DNA from: Puniceicoccaceae bacterium
Lineage (GTDB): Bacteria > Verrucomicrobiota > Verrucomicrobiia > Opitutales > Opitutaceae
DNA: 44,429 nt
Assembly: GCA_007695295.1 (NCBI GenBank)
Contig: REEB01000104.1
Coordinates: forward strand, 1 to 44,429
Direction: 5' to 3'
Positions 1-7,816 of the stretch are shown here, piece after piece. A model generated the notes under the pieces. That model had not been told where the DNA came from. It worked only from the letters and a program-made list of their open reading frames with translations, and ran no database searches. The stretch's first letter is position 1; each line of letters begins with the position of its first letter. Position numbers and translations under genes: made by a program.

Positions 1-592
1 CGATGAGGGTGGTCTCCGCGACCCGTGGCAGGGCCTTGATCTCGTCGTTGAGCTGGGCGGCGAGGCGGCGAAGTTGGAAAGGATCATAGGTTTGGCTGTG
101 GAGCGTGAGCGCGAGCACCGGGACGTCGTCGATGGTGCGCGGCTTCATCAAGGGGAAACTCACTCCGGCAGGGATGCGGTCGAAATTGGAGCGCAGTTTT
201 TCATTCAGCCGCACGAGGGCATCCTCCACCTCGGTGCCGACGAGGAAGCGCACGATGACGAGGCTCCCGCCCGGCTCGGTGGTGGAGTACACATACTCGA
301 CTCCCGGCACTTCCCAGATGAGCTGCTCCATCGGCCGGGTGGCCCGGTTCTCAACCTCTTCGGCGGTCCGACCCGGCATCGAGACCATCACGTCGATCAT
401 CGGCACTTTGATCTGCGGCTCTTCTTCGCGCGGCAGCATGAGGATCGCGAAGACACCAAGCAGGATGGAGGCGAGGACCGCCACCGGCGTAAGCTTCGCA
501 TCGATAAAGAGAGCCGCCAGCCGGCCCGCGAAACCATAGCCGGCGGTCGACAGACCGGTCGTCTTCGGGGAGGGATCGGGGTTGTCGCTCAT
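1..592 (-). CDS. RND-family efflux pump inner-membrane subunit (N-terminal part, runs off window)
   Basis: The first 197 residues of an RND (AcrB/MexB-like) proton-driven exporter are visible; the rest lies beyond the left edge. After a short cytosolic N-terminus there is one transmembrane segment at about residues 26-45 ([17 protein letters not shown]). It is followed by EEEPQI and the [11 protein letters not shown] stretch that opens the first periplasmic porter subdomain in this family. The start codon is fixed by a 4-bp ATGA overlap with the stop of the adaptor gene (589-592), which implies translational coupling. It is the last visible gene of the leftward operon that begins at 3407 and would form a tripartite pump with the adaptor and TolC-like proteins. 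The substrate cannot be told from this part. Identification as an RND pump is firm; subfamily (drug versus metal) is open. Confidence 0.9.
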   Translation of the reverse strand, partial: MSDNPDPSPKTTGLSTAGYGFAGRLAALFIDAKLTPVAVLASILLGVFAILMLPREEEPQIKVPMIDVMVSMPGRTAEEVENRATRPMEQLIWEVPGVEYVYSTTEPGGSLVIVRFLVGTEVEDALVRLNEKLRSNFDRIPAGVSFPLMKPRTIDDVPVLALTLHSQTYDPFQLRRLAAQLNDEIKALPRVAETTLI

Positions 593-1632
593 GGCCGGAG
601 TTCCACGGGTTGACCGCTGCGCAGACCGGGCGGGGGATTGAGAATGACCCGTTCACCACCGGACAATCCGGCAAGGATGAGCACGCGGCCCTCCGCTTCC
701 GTTCCCGTGCGCACGAGTTGCAGGCGGGCGCGGCCGTCCGCAACCACGAAGACCCGCTCGATCTGTCCAAAACGGCTCACCGCGGCCGCCGGAGCCTCGA
801 TCCGCCGGACGGTTTCGGCAGGCAACCGGAGGCGGGCAAACGAACCCGAGGCCAGTCCCGCATCCGCGGGCAGATCAAACTTGGCCGCCACCGTGCGCGT
901 CCGGGAATCAGCCGCACCGGATAGCTCCACCAACGTCGCCCGGATTTCGCGGCCACCGGAGGTGACTTCGAACGTATCGCCAATCCGGATACGGGATACC
1001 AAGCGCTCGGGGACATCCGCTTCCAACCGCAGGGGCCCGGCGCGCTCCAGTTCCAGCAGGGGATGACCGGGCACGGCCAGATCGCCTTCGTGAGCGAAGG
1101 TGCGCACCACCACCCCGTCGAAAGGCGCGTCGACGCGGGTGTAAGAGAGCATGACCTCGGCCTCTTCGAGTGCCGCCCGGGTCATCCGGCGACGGTCCTC
1201 CAGCCGGCGAACCGACTCCGCGGTGGCCGCCCCCTGCCGGAGGAGGGCGCTTTCGCGCTCAAGGTCGCGGGCGGCCTGGAGATCGGCGGTCCGGGCTTGT
1301 TCGACGCGGGCCACGATTTCGCCGGCGGCGATGACGGCAAGCCTCTCGCCCCGGGCCACCGGGCGACCCAGCTCGGCTGGAAACTCCGTGATCACGCCCA
1401 TGATCCTCGGAGCAAGGACGGCTCGGTCCATCGGCCGCACGGTGGCGCTGAGCTCCTCGAAGCGCGGTGCCTCGACCAAGCGGACTTCGCCGGTGGCAAG
1501 CGGCTGCGGAAACCGCGGCAAATCGTCGGGAACGGCGGAATCGGGACGGCCGCAGCCCGCTCCCAGGAGCAGGAGAGTGGCCGCAGCCGCACCGGCCAGA
1601 CGCCAAATGTATAGGTGGTTCGATTGTTTCAT
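589..1632 (-). CDS. RND efflux periplasmic adaptor subunit (HlyD/MFP family lipoprotein)
   Basis: This 347-residue adaptor would bridge the inner-membrane RND pump and the outer-membrane channel. The N-terminus has a hydrophobic stretch ending in a lipobox-like LLLLGAGC, so Cys27 is the likely lipidated residue. Next come a biotinyl-lipoyl-like half (around [20 protein letters not shown]), a helical hairpin (about residues 110-150), the second lipoyl half ([23 protein letters not shown]) and beta-barrel and membrane-proximal domains. Order and length are normal for the family. The gene starts 22 bases after the TolC-like gene ends and its stop overlaps the start of the pump gene, so all three should be made together. 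Confidence 0.93.
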   Translation of the reverse strand: MKQSNHLYIWRLAGAAAATLLLLGAGCGRPDSAVPDDLPRFPQPLATGEVRLVEAPRFEELSATVRPMDRAVLAPRIMGVITEFPAELGRPVARGERLAVIAAGEIVARVEQARTADLQAARDLERESALLRQGAATAESVRRLEDRRRMTRAALEEAEVMLSYTRVDAPFDGVVVRTFAHEGDLAVPGHPLLELERAGPLRLEADVPERLVSRIRIGDTFEVTSGGREIRATLVELSGAADSRTRTVAAKFDLPADAGLASGSFARLRLPAETVRRIEAPAAAVSRFGQIERVFVVADGRARLQLVRTGTEAEGRVLILAGLSGGERVILNPPPGLRSGQPVELRP

Positions 1633-1654
1633 GACAAAATGGAAGGGGGCAGGC

Positions 1655-2983
1655 TCAGTCGATCAGGGGCAGCCCCGCGGCCCGGCGCAGGCTGGCGCGG
1701 GCCTCCACCACCCCGGTGCGGGCAAGGGCAAGGCGCAGTCGGGTCTCCGTGAGGCGGGCTTCCGCTCCGAGTAGCTCGGCGGCCAGCAGGTCGCCGGCTT
1801 CGAAGCGGAGCCGGGCGATGGCGGCGCTTTCCGCCGCCTGCTCCACAATGCGCTCCGAGGTCTGCAATCGACGCTCGGCCAACTCGACCGCCCGCCGGGC
1901 TTCTTCCAGCTGCAGACGAAACGCGAGATCGAGTTCACGGGCACCGGCCTGGGCTTCGGACCGCCGGGCCAACGCAAGCCGGGTCCGGGCATCGCTTCTC
2001 CCTCCGTCAAACAAAGGCCACTGCATCCGAACGCCGCCGATCCAGCTGTCGCCGTCTCCCCCCAGTCGCCAACCGCGGTCGTACTGAAAACTGGCGAAAG
2101 CCTCGACCTTCGGCAACCGGCTTCCGCGGGAGGCTTCCACGGCTGCATCCGCAGCCTCCACCCGTGCTTCCCACGCCCTTAGCTCCGGACGCGCCGCGGC
2201 CGTCAGCTCATGCCCGGGAGATACCGCCCAATCCGGAATGGCATCGGCGGGGTTGATTTCCATTGCTCCATCGGGATCACGATCGAGCAGGATCAGCAGA
2301 CGCTGTTCGGCAAGACGAACCGCCTGGGCGGCGGCGAAACGATCATCTTCGGTCCGCGCCAACTGCACTTCCAGATCAAGGACTTCGTTTCGCAGGAGAT
2401 CTCCCTTCTCATGGCGGGCTGCCGCTGTCTCGGCCGATGCACGCATCGCCCGGACGGAGGCACCGAGAGCCGCCTCGGCTTCCCGCGCCGCGATCACTCC
2501 CAAATAGCGGCGCACAACTTCAAGTTCGAGTTCGGCGATCACGCCGGCTTCATCTGCCCGGGCGGTTACCGTTTCAGCCCGACCGGCACGGCGGCGGGCC
2601 GTCAGCTCTCCCCCGTGGTAGAGTGGCAGGGTGGCGGTGACCGCGGCATGGAAGTGATCCACCTGCCCGGGCCGGTTGAAATCAATCGTCTCGGAAAATC
2701 GACCCGTATTGAGGATCGTACCAAAGGCACGCATGGGCTGGTCGGTCTGCAGGTAGCCGGCATCGAGCATCACCGCGGGCAGGCGGAGCGCATCGGCTTC
2801 GCGTTGTGCCGCCCGGGCCGCCGCCACCCGCTCGCGGGCGATGGCGGCCCGCGGACTGGCTTCACGGACCTCTCGAATGGCCTCTTCCAGCGTGAGTGCG
2901 CTGATCACCGGTGTGCCGAAAGCCATGAGCAACAGCCCGAGACCCATGACGACCGGCCGAATTGGGAGCTGAAAAGCATTCAT
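1655..2983 (-). CDS. TolC-family outer-membrane efflux protein
   Basis: A 442-residue outer-membrane factor with a signal peptide (MNAFQLPIRPVVMGLGLLL and on, cleavage probably after VISA). It has two repeats of the long alpha-helical and beta-strand TolC fold: LTLEEAIREVREASP opens the first, and the region around RLALARRSEAQAGARELDLA is helical hairpin of the second. The open frame extends upstream to 3226, but the ATG at 2983 is preferred because it overlaps the stop of the preceding small gene as ATGA (2980-2983) and sits directly before the signal peptide. It supplies the exit channel for the pump encoded downstream. Confidence 0.92.
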   Translation of the reverse strand: MNAFQLPIRPVVMGLGLLLMAFGTPVISALTLEEAIREVREASPRAAIARERVAAARAAQREADALRLPAVMLDAGYLQTDQPMRAFGTILNTGRFSETIDFNRPGQVDHFHAAVTATLPLYHGGELTARRRAGRAETVTARADEAGVIAELELEVVRRYLGVIAAREAEAALGASVRAMRASAETAAARHEKGDLLRNEVLDLEVQLARTEDDRFAAAQAVRLAEQRLLILLDRDPDGAMEINPADAIPDWAVSPGHELTAAARPELRAWEARVEAADAAVEASRGSRLPKVEAFASFQYDRGWRLGGDGDSWIGGVRMQWPLFDGGRSDARTRLALARRSEAQAGARELDLAFRLQLEEARRAVELAERRLQTSERIVEQAAESAAIARLRFEAGDLLAAELLGAEARLTETRLRLALARTGVVEARASLRRAAGLPLID

Positions 2984-3162
2984 GTCCGTTCGAGGCTGAG
3001 CGCGATAAGCAATCCCATGATGCCACCGAAGAGGGCCCCACGCCACCAGGTGGCCGTGAGCGGACAGGCGCCAGTGGTGCACTGACCAACCGCTCCCAGC
3101 AAACCTCCGGCCACCGCTCCCAGGAGCAGACCCAATCCACACCGCAAGAGGATCGGAGTCAT
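2980..3162 (-). CDS. DUF6132-like small membrane protein
   Basis: A 60-residue protein with two hydrophobic segments (about 4-24 and 37-56) around a cysteine motif, GQCTTGACPLTA. This motif resembles the G.C.TG.CP(I/L)T signature of DUF6132-type proteins, which have no established biochemical role. An upstream in-frame ATG at 3198 exists, but the ATG at 3162 makes an ATGA overlap with the previous gene (3159-3162), matching the operon's other junctions. The cysteines lie between the two membrane segments and could face the periplasm or bind a thiol or metal; that is inference. Its position directly before a tripartite pump suggests a shared stress response. Confidence 0.75.
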   Translation of the reverse strand: MTPILLRCGLGLLLGAVAGGLLGAVGQCTTGACPLTATWWRGALFGGIMGLLIALSLERT

Positions 3163-3407
3163 CGCTGCTCCTCCTGCCGGGGCTCCGACAAACGGCAACC
3201 CACCGCCTCATCTCGGAACCAGCCAAGCCGGCGTCCGATGAGCGTCGGCGGACAAAAACCGGTGAGGGCGGACTGGATCAGGTTGAGCCCGACAAACCCG
3301 GTCAGCAGCAGCCACCAAGGGCTGTGCAGTTGGGCGAGCCCGAGACTGAGGAGGACCATGCTGCCGGCGAGCACGCGGATAAAAGAATCTGGATTCAGTC
3401 TTGACAT
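3159..3407 (-). CDS. DUF2892-like (YgaP transmembrane-type) inner-membrane protein
   Basis: An 82-residue protein with the hallmark pattern of DUF2892 proteins: an N-terminal RVLAGSMVLLSL membrane segment, HSPWW, then GLNLIQSALTGFCPP. This is the membrane hairpin that in YgaP is fused to a rhodanese; here it stands alone. The Cys in TGFCP is conserved in the family. It is the first gene of the leftward operon and its start lies within the control region facing the ArsR gene. The tail after GWFRDE (about 18 residues) is hydrophilic and not part of the usual family. Exact function of stand-alone copies is not established; a link to sulfur or thiol chemistry is inferred from the family. Confidence 0.82.
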   Translation of the reverse strand: MSRLNPDSFIRVLAGSMVLLSLGLAQLHSPWWLLLTGFVGLNLIQSALTGFCPPTLIGRRLGWFRDEAVGCRLSEPRQEEQR

Positions 3408-3456
3408 AATTTAATTGGTATATGAGCATTTAGTCATGCTACGATGCACTTGTCAA
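3401..3456. promoter_or_regulatory. Divergent promoter/operator between the efflux operon and arsR-like gene
   Basis: The region holds a perfect TTGACA box on each strand: rightward at 3401-3406 and leftward at 3456-3451. The leftward box is followed after 17 bases by CTAAAT (3433-3428), 20 bases before the operon's first ATG. The rightward box is followed after 17 bases by GAGCAT (3424-3429). Both -10 positions fall on the dyad AGCAT-N6-ATGCT (3425-3440). ArsR-type repressors bind such dyads, so one bound dimer could block both promoters. The -10 boxes are weak matches (3 of 6), so promoter assignment is inference. Confidence 0.55.
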
Positions 3457-3485
3457 CGACGGAATTTGGTTTTATCGGTGCGGCC

Positions 3486-3818
3486 ATGAAGCGGGACTTG
3501 AATGATGAAGCCCTTGAGCTGGTGGCCCGGCGGTTTGCCGTCCTCGGCGAGCCGATGCGCCTGCGCCTGCTCCACTCCCTCCTCGACGGCGAAAAAAACG
3601 TCACCGCCCTCGTCGAGGCCACCGGCGGCCAACAGGCCAACATCTCCCGGCACCTCCAGACCCTCGCCACGGCCGGTTTCGTCAAACGCCGCCGCGAAGG
3701 ACTGCAGGCCTTCTATGCGATTGCCGACCGCGATGTCTTCCGGCTCTGCGACATCGTTTGCGGCGGCCTCGAAAAGCACCTCCAGGCCCAGGCCCGGGCC
3801 ATCCCTTCGGCGCGGTGA
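3486..3818 (+). CDS. ArsR/SmtB-family winged-helix repressor
   Basis: A 110-residue regulator with the ArsR fold: RFAVLGEPMRLRLLHSL (helices 1-2), a recognition-helix region NISRHLQTLATAGFVKRR, and a wing around REGLQAFYAI. The C-terminal helix has a Cys pair, RLCDIVCGG, but no full metal-site signature such as ELCVCDL is present. A thiol- or sulfur-responsive sensor is therefore possible, as in some relatives found beside YgaP-like genes. The start at MKRDLN is chosen because relatives begin there and because the predicted rightward promoter would leave almost no leader for the upstream ATG at 3444. It faces the efflux operon across a 56-base control region and probably represses it and itself. 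Confidence 0.88.
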   Translation: MKRDLNDEALELVARRFAVLGEPMRLRLLHSLLDGEKNVTALVEATGGQQANISRHLQTLATAGFVKRRREGLQAFYAIADRDVFRLCDIVCGGLEKHLQAQARAIPSAR

Positions 3819-4057
3819 TTCCCCCGGTTCGGGAAAAAGCAGCCGGAGTCGGTCCGACGCCGAACACGGGCCGGCAAAGCCCGTATCCGGGGCTCCGGTG
3901 ACTTGAGGAACTCCGTAGTTTGGTTCTTGCTACAGGACCACAGCCATGGCCGGTGCCGAAGCCCGGGCTCCGGTTGCTGATCCGACCAAAAGGTTGCGGC
4001 GACAATGGTTTTCCTACAGGGTGCTTTCCTCTTCACCAACCCAACCGAATCGTTCTC

Positions 4058-5401
4058 ATGCACCACCTCTCTCGTTCACTCAGGGCCGCCACTTTCATCT
4101 GTCTCGGCGGCGTTTTCCTCGCACCTGCGGCAACTGCCTCGGACCCCGTAGCCGAGGCGGTTCAGCAGTTCAGGCAAGCCACCTCCACTCTCCCCACTCC
4201 CCAACGCGACGACCGCGAAGCCGTGCAAGTCTGGTCCGATGGCCGACGCCAAGCCGCTGTCGACATCCTCGATTCCTTCGACTTTGACCGGATCGACGCC
4301 GAAACCATCGCCGGCCTCAGCAACGCCCCCCACAGCCTCATTCAGATCGCCGGCCGAACCTCCGAAGCCGTGGAGCGACTCGATGAACTGAGCCGCTTGA
4401 GCACTGCCGAAGGCGCCCGGGCGCTCATCGTCCACCTGCGCTTTCTGCCCTCCGTCGCCCGCGGGGCCGATGCGGATGCACAGCGACAAGCGCGCACAAA
4501 CCAGCACGACCACCTCACCCGCCTCCTCGAGCACCCCGGACTCCGCGAAGCGCTGCCCACCATGGCCGGCGACGTCTTCCAGTTTTTCCGTCGCATCGAT
4601 TCGGATGTGCTCCTGGAAATCGCCCCGAAACTCACGGGGTTGCCGGGATTGCTCAGCACTTCCACCCCTCCGGAAGAAGCCGCCCCCCTGCGCTTTCTGG
4701 TCCAGGCCGTTCTCGATCTGGAGGATCGTATCGATCCCTCATTGCGCGAAGGCATCCGGACCGCGGCCAGCAATGCCGCCCGCCGGATCCTTGCCACCAA
4801 CGAAGACCACACGGCCCTGACCCAGACCCTCGAGTTCATCGATGGCGCCTTCGCCCGTGATGAACTGGTCGGCCACCCCGCGCCCGAACTCCACTTCTCC
4901 TGGCACACCCTCGATGACAACTCCGTCCAGACGCTCTCCGACCTCCAAGGGCAGGTCGTGGTCCTCGATTTTTGGGCCACTTGGTGCGGGCCCTGCGTGG
5001 CCAGTTTTCCCGATGTTGCCCAACTCCAGGAGCACTACGAAGGCTATCCGGTTGTAATCCTTGGTGTGACCAGCCTGCAGGGACAACACATCTCCCGACC
5101 CGGGGGGCTGGGCGGCCCCATAGAGCGCATCGCCACCCGCGATGATCCCGAACGGGAATTTGAGCTCATGAAGTCCTTCATGGAACAGATGGACATGACT
5201 TGGCCGGTCGCCTTCAGCGAAGAGCGCGTCTTCAACCCGGACTACGGGGTGCGGGGCATACCTCATGTCGCCATCATCGATCCGGCCGGCGTGGTGCGTT
5301 ACCGCGGACTGCACCCAAGCTCGCGGGTCACCCCCCGGGAGGAAAAACTCGGCATGATCAACGGCCTGCTGCAGGAATTCGACCTGCCCCACCCCCGCTG
5401 A
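4058..5401 (+). CDS. Secreted TlpA-like thioredoxin-domain protein
   Basis: A 447-residue protein with a signal peptide (start MHHLSRSLRAA, cleavage near APAATAS). About 270 residues of helical, family-unassigned sequence come next, then a C-terminal thioredoxin fold (about 280-440). The active site is W309-C310-G311-P312-C313 inside VVLDFWATWCGPC, and a cis-Pro loop occurs in GIPHVAIIDP. This is the TlpA/ResA class that exchanges disulfides in the periplasm. The open frame reaches back to 3920, but only the ATG at 4058 gives a signal peptide. The last codons and stop lie in a 37-bp sequence repeated at 9647-9683. Target proteins are unknown; no strict operon partner is adjacent. Confidence 0.9.
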   Translation: MHHLSRSLRAATFICLGGVFLAPAATASDPVAEAVQQFRQATSTLPTPQRDDREAVQVWSDGRRQAAVDILDSFDFDRIDAETIAGLSNAPHSLIQIAGRTSEAVERLDELSRLSTAEGARALIVHLRFLPSVARGADADAQRQARTNQHDHLTRLLEHPGLREALPTMAGDVFQFFRRIDSDVLLEIAPKLTGLPGLLSTSTPPEEAAPLRFLVQAVLDLEDRIDPSLREGIRTAASNAARRILATNEDHTALTQTLEFIDGAFARDELVGHPAPELHFSWHTLDDNSVQTLSDLQGQVVVLDFWATWCGPCVASFPDVAQLQEHYEGYPVVILGVTSLQGQHISRPGGLGGPIERIATRDDPEREFELMKSFMEQMDMTWPVAFSEERVFNPDYGVRGIPHVAIIDPAGVVRYRGLHPSSRVTPREEKLGMINGLLQEFDLPHPR

Positions 5402-5407
5402 GGCAGG
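5371..5407. repeat. 37-bp direct repeat, left copy (3' end of tlpA-like gene)
   Basis: This stretch covers the final codons (QEFDLPHPR), the TGA stop and 6 bases beyond. It is repeated at 9647-9683 with a single mismatch (C at 5396, G at 9672). The two copies bound the McrBC genes. The repeat contains an inverted CCTGCC...GGCAGG pair (5384-5389 and 5402-5407) that could fold as a hairpin. It may be an attachment site or a long target duplication. Confidence 0.85.
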
Positions 5408-5704
5408 TGGCTCCGCCCCTTGGTGCGGCCGTTTCCAGCAATGAGCACAGTTGCCACCGTTTTGACGGTTTCCAGCGATACCATCCTTCGGCAAAAGGCA
5501 GGCCAGCGTCCTGAACCGAGGACAACGAGCTTCTTGCCGGACTAATTGCACCTTCCGTTCCCGGAATGACCCGGATGCCTGCGTTGGTTCGATTCGAGAA
5601 CCGGACCACCGGAGAATGGCATGCGCTGATGGATACTACACCGGCTCCTCGGCCCGGAATGAAGATGGCTTGAAATAATCCAATCCGAATGTTGCCATGA
5701 CCCC
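5408..5704. other. Intergenic segment inside the left edge of the restriction island
   Basis: About 300 bases without a credible gene on either strand; the short open frames lack family features. It must contain the mcrB promoter, but no convincing -35/-10 pair was identified. A small imperfect dyad, GGTTC-N7-GAACC, lies near 5587-5603. Confidence 0.5.
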
Positions 5705-7816
5705 ATGGTCAAAACCTTGGAAATCTCGGCGGATGCTGCCAACCGGCTGAAGGTAAAGTTTAAAAAGGTGTTTCCGGACTTTTCCTCGTTTGAAGTTCCT
5801 GGGGAGGATTTCATGAACAACGAGCTGAGCTATAAGGCAAAACTCCTCCAGAAATTCCAGGAATCGATGACCGAGGCGCGGATGCGCAAGCTGCTGGATC
5901 AGAACAATGGCAGCGAAATTATCGCGAAATTGGAGCAGTACGGAAATCAGTTGGCCCATTTCACGTCTTGGAACAAGACATTTGGCAAAGACAACGAGAC
6001 CCGGACAGCCACCTTGTCGACATTGTTCGAAACCACCCGTGGGCCTTGGAGCGGTGCCTCAACTCTCGAACCACTCTTTCTTTGTTTTGGGCACCACGAC
6101 CTAAAACCGGATTGGGGAGCATTGTCGGTGGCGCTCTGGCTCTTCCGACCGGAGGACTACTTTCCCATCAAAATTTCCGCCTTCCGATCGATAGCCAAAA
6201 GCGAACTCGGGCTAAAACTTGCACCTGGCGCACCGAATCCTGAAAACTACGCCGAGGTGATGGACTTCCTGGAGGCCTTTCGACAGGTGCTTCGGAAATG
6301 GAAGCCCAAGAGCCCCGTCGATGTACAATCGGTTCTCTATGCACTGTCGTATAAGCACCTGAAACCCATGGCCTCCCCCTTCGATCGCATTTTCATCGAT
6401 CGAAAGCAGGCCCATGAGATTTTTGCTCTTTTCCGTGAGGGGATGGAGCGACTACCGTTGGACTTGAACCAACCTGACGATCCCAGGATTGCCATTTCTC
6501 TGCTAACAAATGGCAACGCCTCAGCAACCCCGGAACAGATACAGCTTGTCTTTGGAAAGTGGCCGCTCATCAGGTTTGCGCAGTTGGAGACCGGCGACCA
6601 CGGATTAGAGTTCAAGTGCCTTCGCTCGCTGGCTTTGGAGAGCGGTGAAATCCTCGAAGGTGAAAACAATTCATCTATTTCCAACGCAGACGACAAGGAA
6701 GTGGCTTGGTTGCGGATCAAACCAGAGGAGATGGAGGGCAACAAGGTCCGCAAGGTCTTTCATGACAGCATGCAGCACATGGGAACTCAGTTTCGGGATT
6801 GGAATGAGCCTGCCGACCGCAGACATCACATCCCGGAATTATTTGCCGCTCTTAAGGATACCAAGAAACTCAAGGCTCTACTGGACAACGGCCTGCAGGA
6901 GTCTCACTCCGTGAAGGCTCAACAGAATGACTCCCAATCTTCCACCAGACGCTCCCTGACGTTTACCGAGGCCATGGGGGACCTGTTCATGCCAGTGGAG
7001 GATTTCCAGAAGATCGTTGAGACCTTGCGGCGCAAAAAGAACCTCATTCTTCAAGGTGCGCCCGGCACCGGCAAGACCTATGCCGCACGACGAATTGCCA
7101 CCGCATTGATGAACGAGGAGGACTCAGAGCGTGTTTGCATGATCCAGTTTCATCAAAGCTACAGCTATGAGGATTTCATCCAGGGCTGGCGCCCGAACGA
7201 AATGGGCGGTTTCTCCCTCCGCAACGGTCATTTCAAGGTGTTCTGCGAACGCGCGGCAGAGGATCCGGCCCACCCGTATGTCTTCATCATCGATGAAATC
7301 AACCGGGGAAATCTCAGCCGCATTTTCGGAGAAATGATGGTTTTGCTCGAGGTGGACAAGCGGAAAGAAAGGATGCCGTTGACGTACCAACCGGATACGG
7401 ATTTCGAAGTCCCCGAGAATGTTCACCTGCTCGGACTAATGAACACCGCGGATCGTTCCCTGGCGGTGGTCGATTACGCGCTGCGGCGCCGGTTTGCCTT
7501 TGCCACCCTTCCGCCACGCTTTGATGCCCCCAAATTCTCCGAAGTCCTGAAGTCAAAAGGGATCTCCCCTCAACTCATCCAAAGCATTCAACAGGTGATG
7601 ACTAATTTGAACCAGGAGATCGCCAAGGATACGGAGCAACTTGGCCCAGGGTGCCGGATCGGACACAGCTTCTTCGTGCCAGTTTCTGCTGTGTCCGACG
7701 AGGCGGCTTGGTACCGCGATGTCATCGAGTGGGAAATTATTCCCTTGCTCGAAGAATACTGGGTTGATCAGCCCGACCGTGTCGAGAAAGAGAAGCATAG
7801 GTTACTGAATCCATGA
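5705..7816 (+). CDS. mcrB: McrB-like AAA+ GTPase of a modification-dependent restriction system
   Basis: A 703-residue protein. The C-terminal half is the McrB motor: Walker A GAPGTGKT (451-458), Walker B FIIDEINRG (D530/E531), and N580-T-A-D583 in MNTADRS, the element tied to guanine nucleotide choice in McrB. An arginine-rich DYALRRRFAF sensor region follows. The N-terminal 430 or so residues are helical and match no DNA-reading domain I can name; in this family that part recognises the modified base. E. coli McrB is much shorter. Its stop overlaps the mcrC start as ATGA (7813-7816). Base composition is visibly more A/T-rich than the genes on either side, consistent with horizontal gain. 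Confidence 0.9.
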   Translation: MVKTLEISADAANRLKVKFKKVFPDFSSFEVPGEDFMNNELSYKAKLLQKFQESMTEARMRKLLDQNNGSEIIAKLEQYGNQLAHFTSWNKTFGKDNETRTATLSTLFETTRGPWSGASTLEPLFLCFGHHDLKPDWGALSVALWLFRPEDYFPIKISAFRSIAKSELGLKLAPGAPNPENYAEVMDFLEAFRQVLRKWKPKSPVDVQSVLYALSYKHLKPMASPFDRIFIDRKQAHEIFALFREGMERLPLDLNQPDDPRIAISLLTNGNASATPEQIQLVFGKWPLIRFAQLETGDHGLEFKCLRSLALESGEILEGENNSSISNADDKEVAWLRIKPEEMEGNKVRKVFHDSMQHMGTQFRDWNEPADRRHHIPELFAALKDTKKLKALLDNGLQESHSVKAQQNDSQSSTRRSLTFTEAMGDLFMPVEDFQKIVETLRRKKNLILQGAPGTGKTYAARRIATALMNEEDSERVCMIQFHQSYSYEDFIQGWRPNEMGGFSLRNGHFKVFCERAAEDPAHPYVFIIDEINRGNLSRIFGEMMVLLEVDKRKERMPLTYQPDTDFEVPENVHLLGLMNTADRSLAVVDYALRRRFAFATLPPRFDAPKFSEVLKSKGISPQLIQSIQQVMTNLNQEIAKDTEQLGPGCRIGHSFFVPVSAVSDEAAWYRDVIEWEIIPLLEEYWVDQPDRVEKEKHRLLNP

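Noticed and set aside
5575-5612. tRNA-like T-loop (GGTTCGATTC followed by ACCACC) upstream of mcrB, as a possible tRNA attachment site
   Set aside because: The T-stem does not pair, no anticodon or D arm lies upstream, and the 3' end is not correctly spaced for CCA. The sequence is not repeated at the other island edge.
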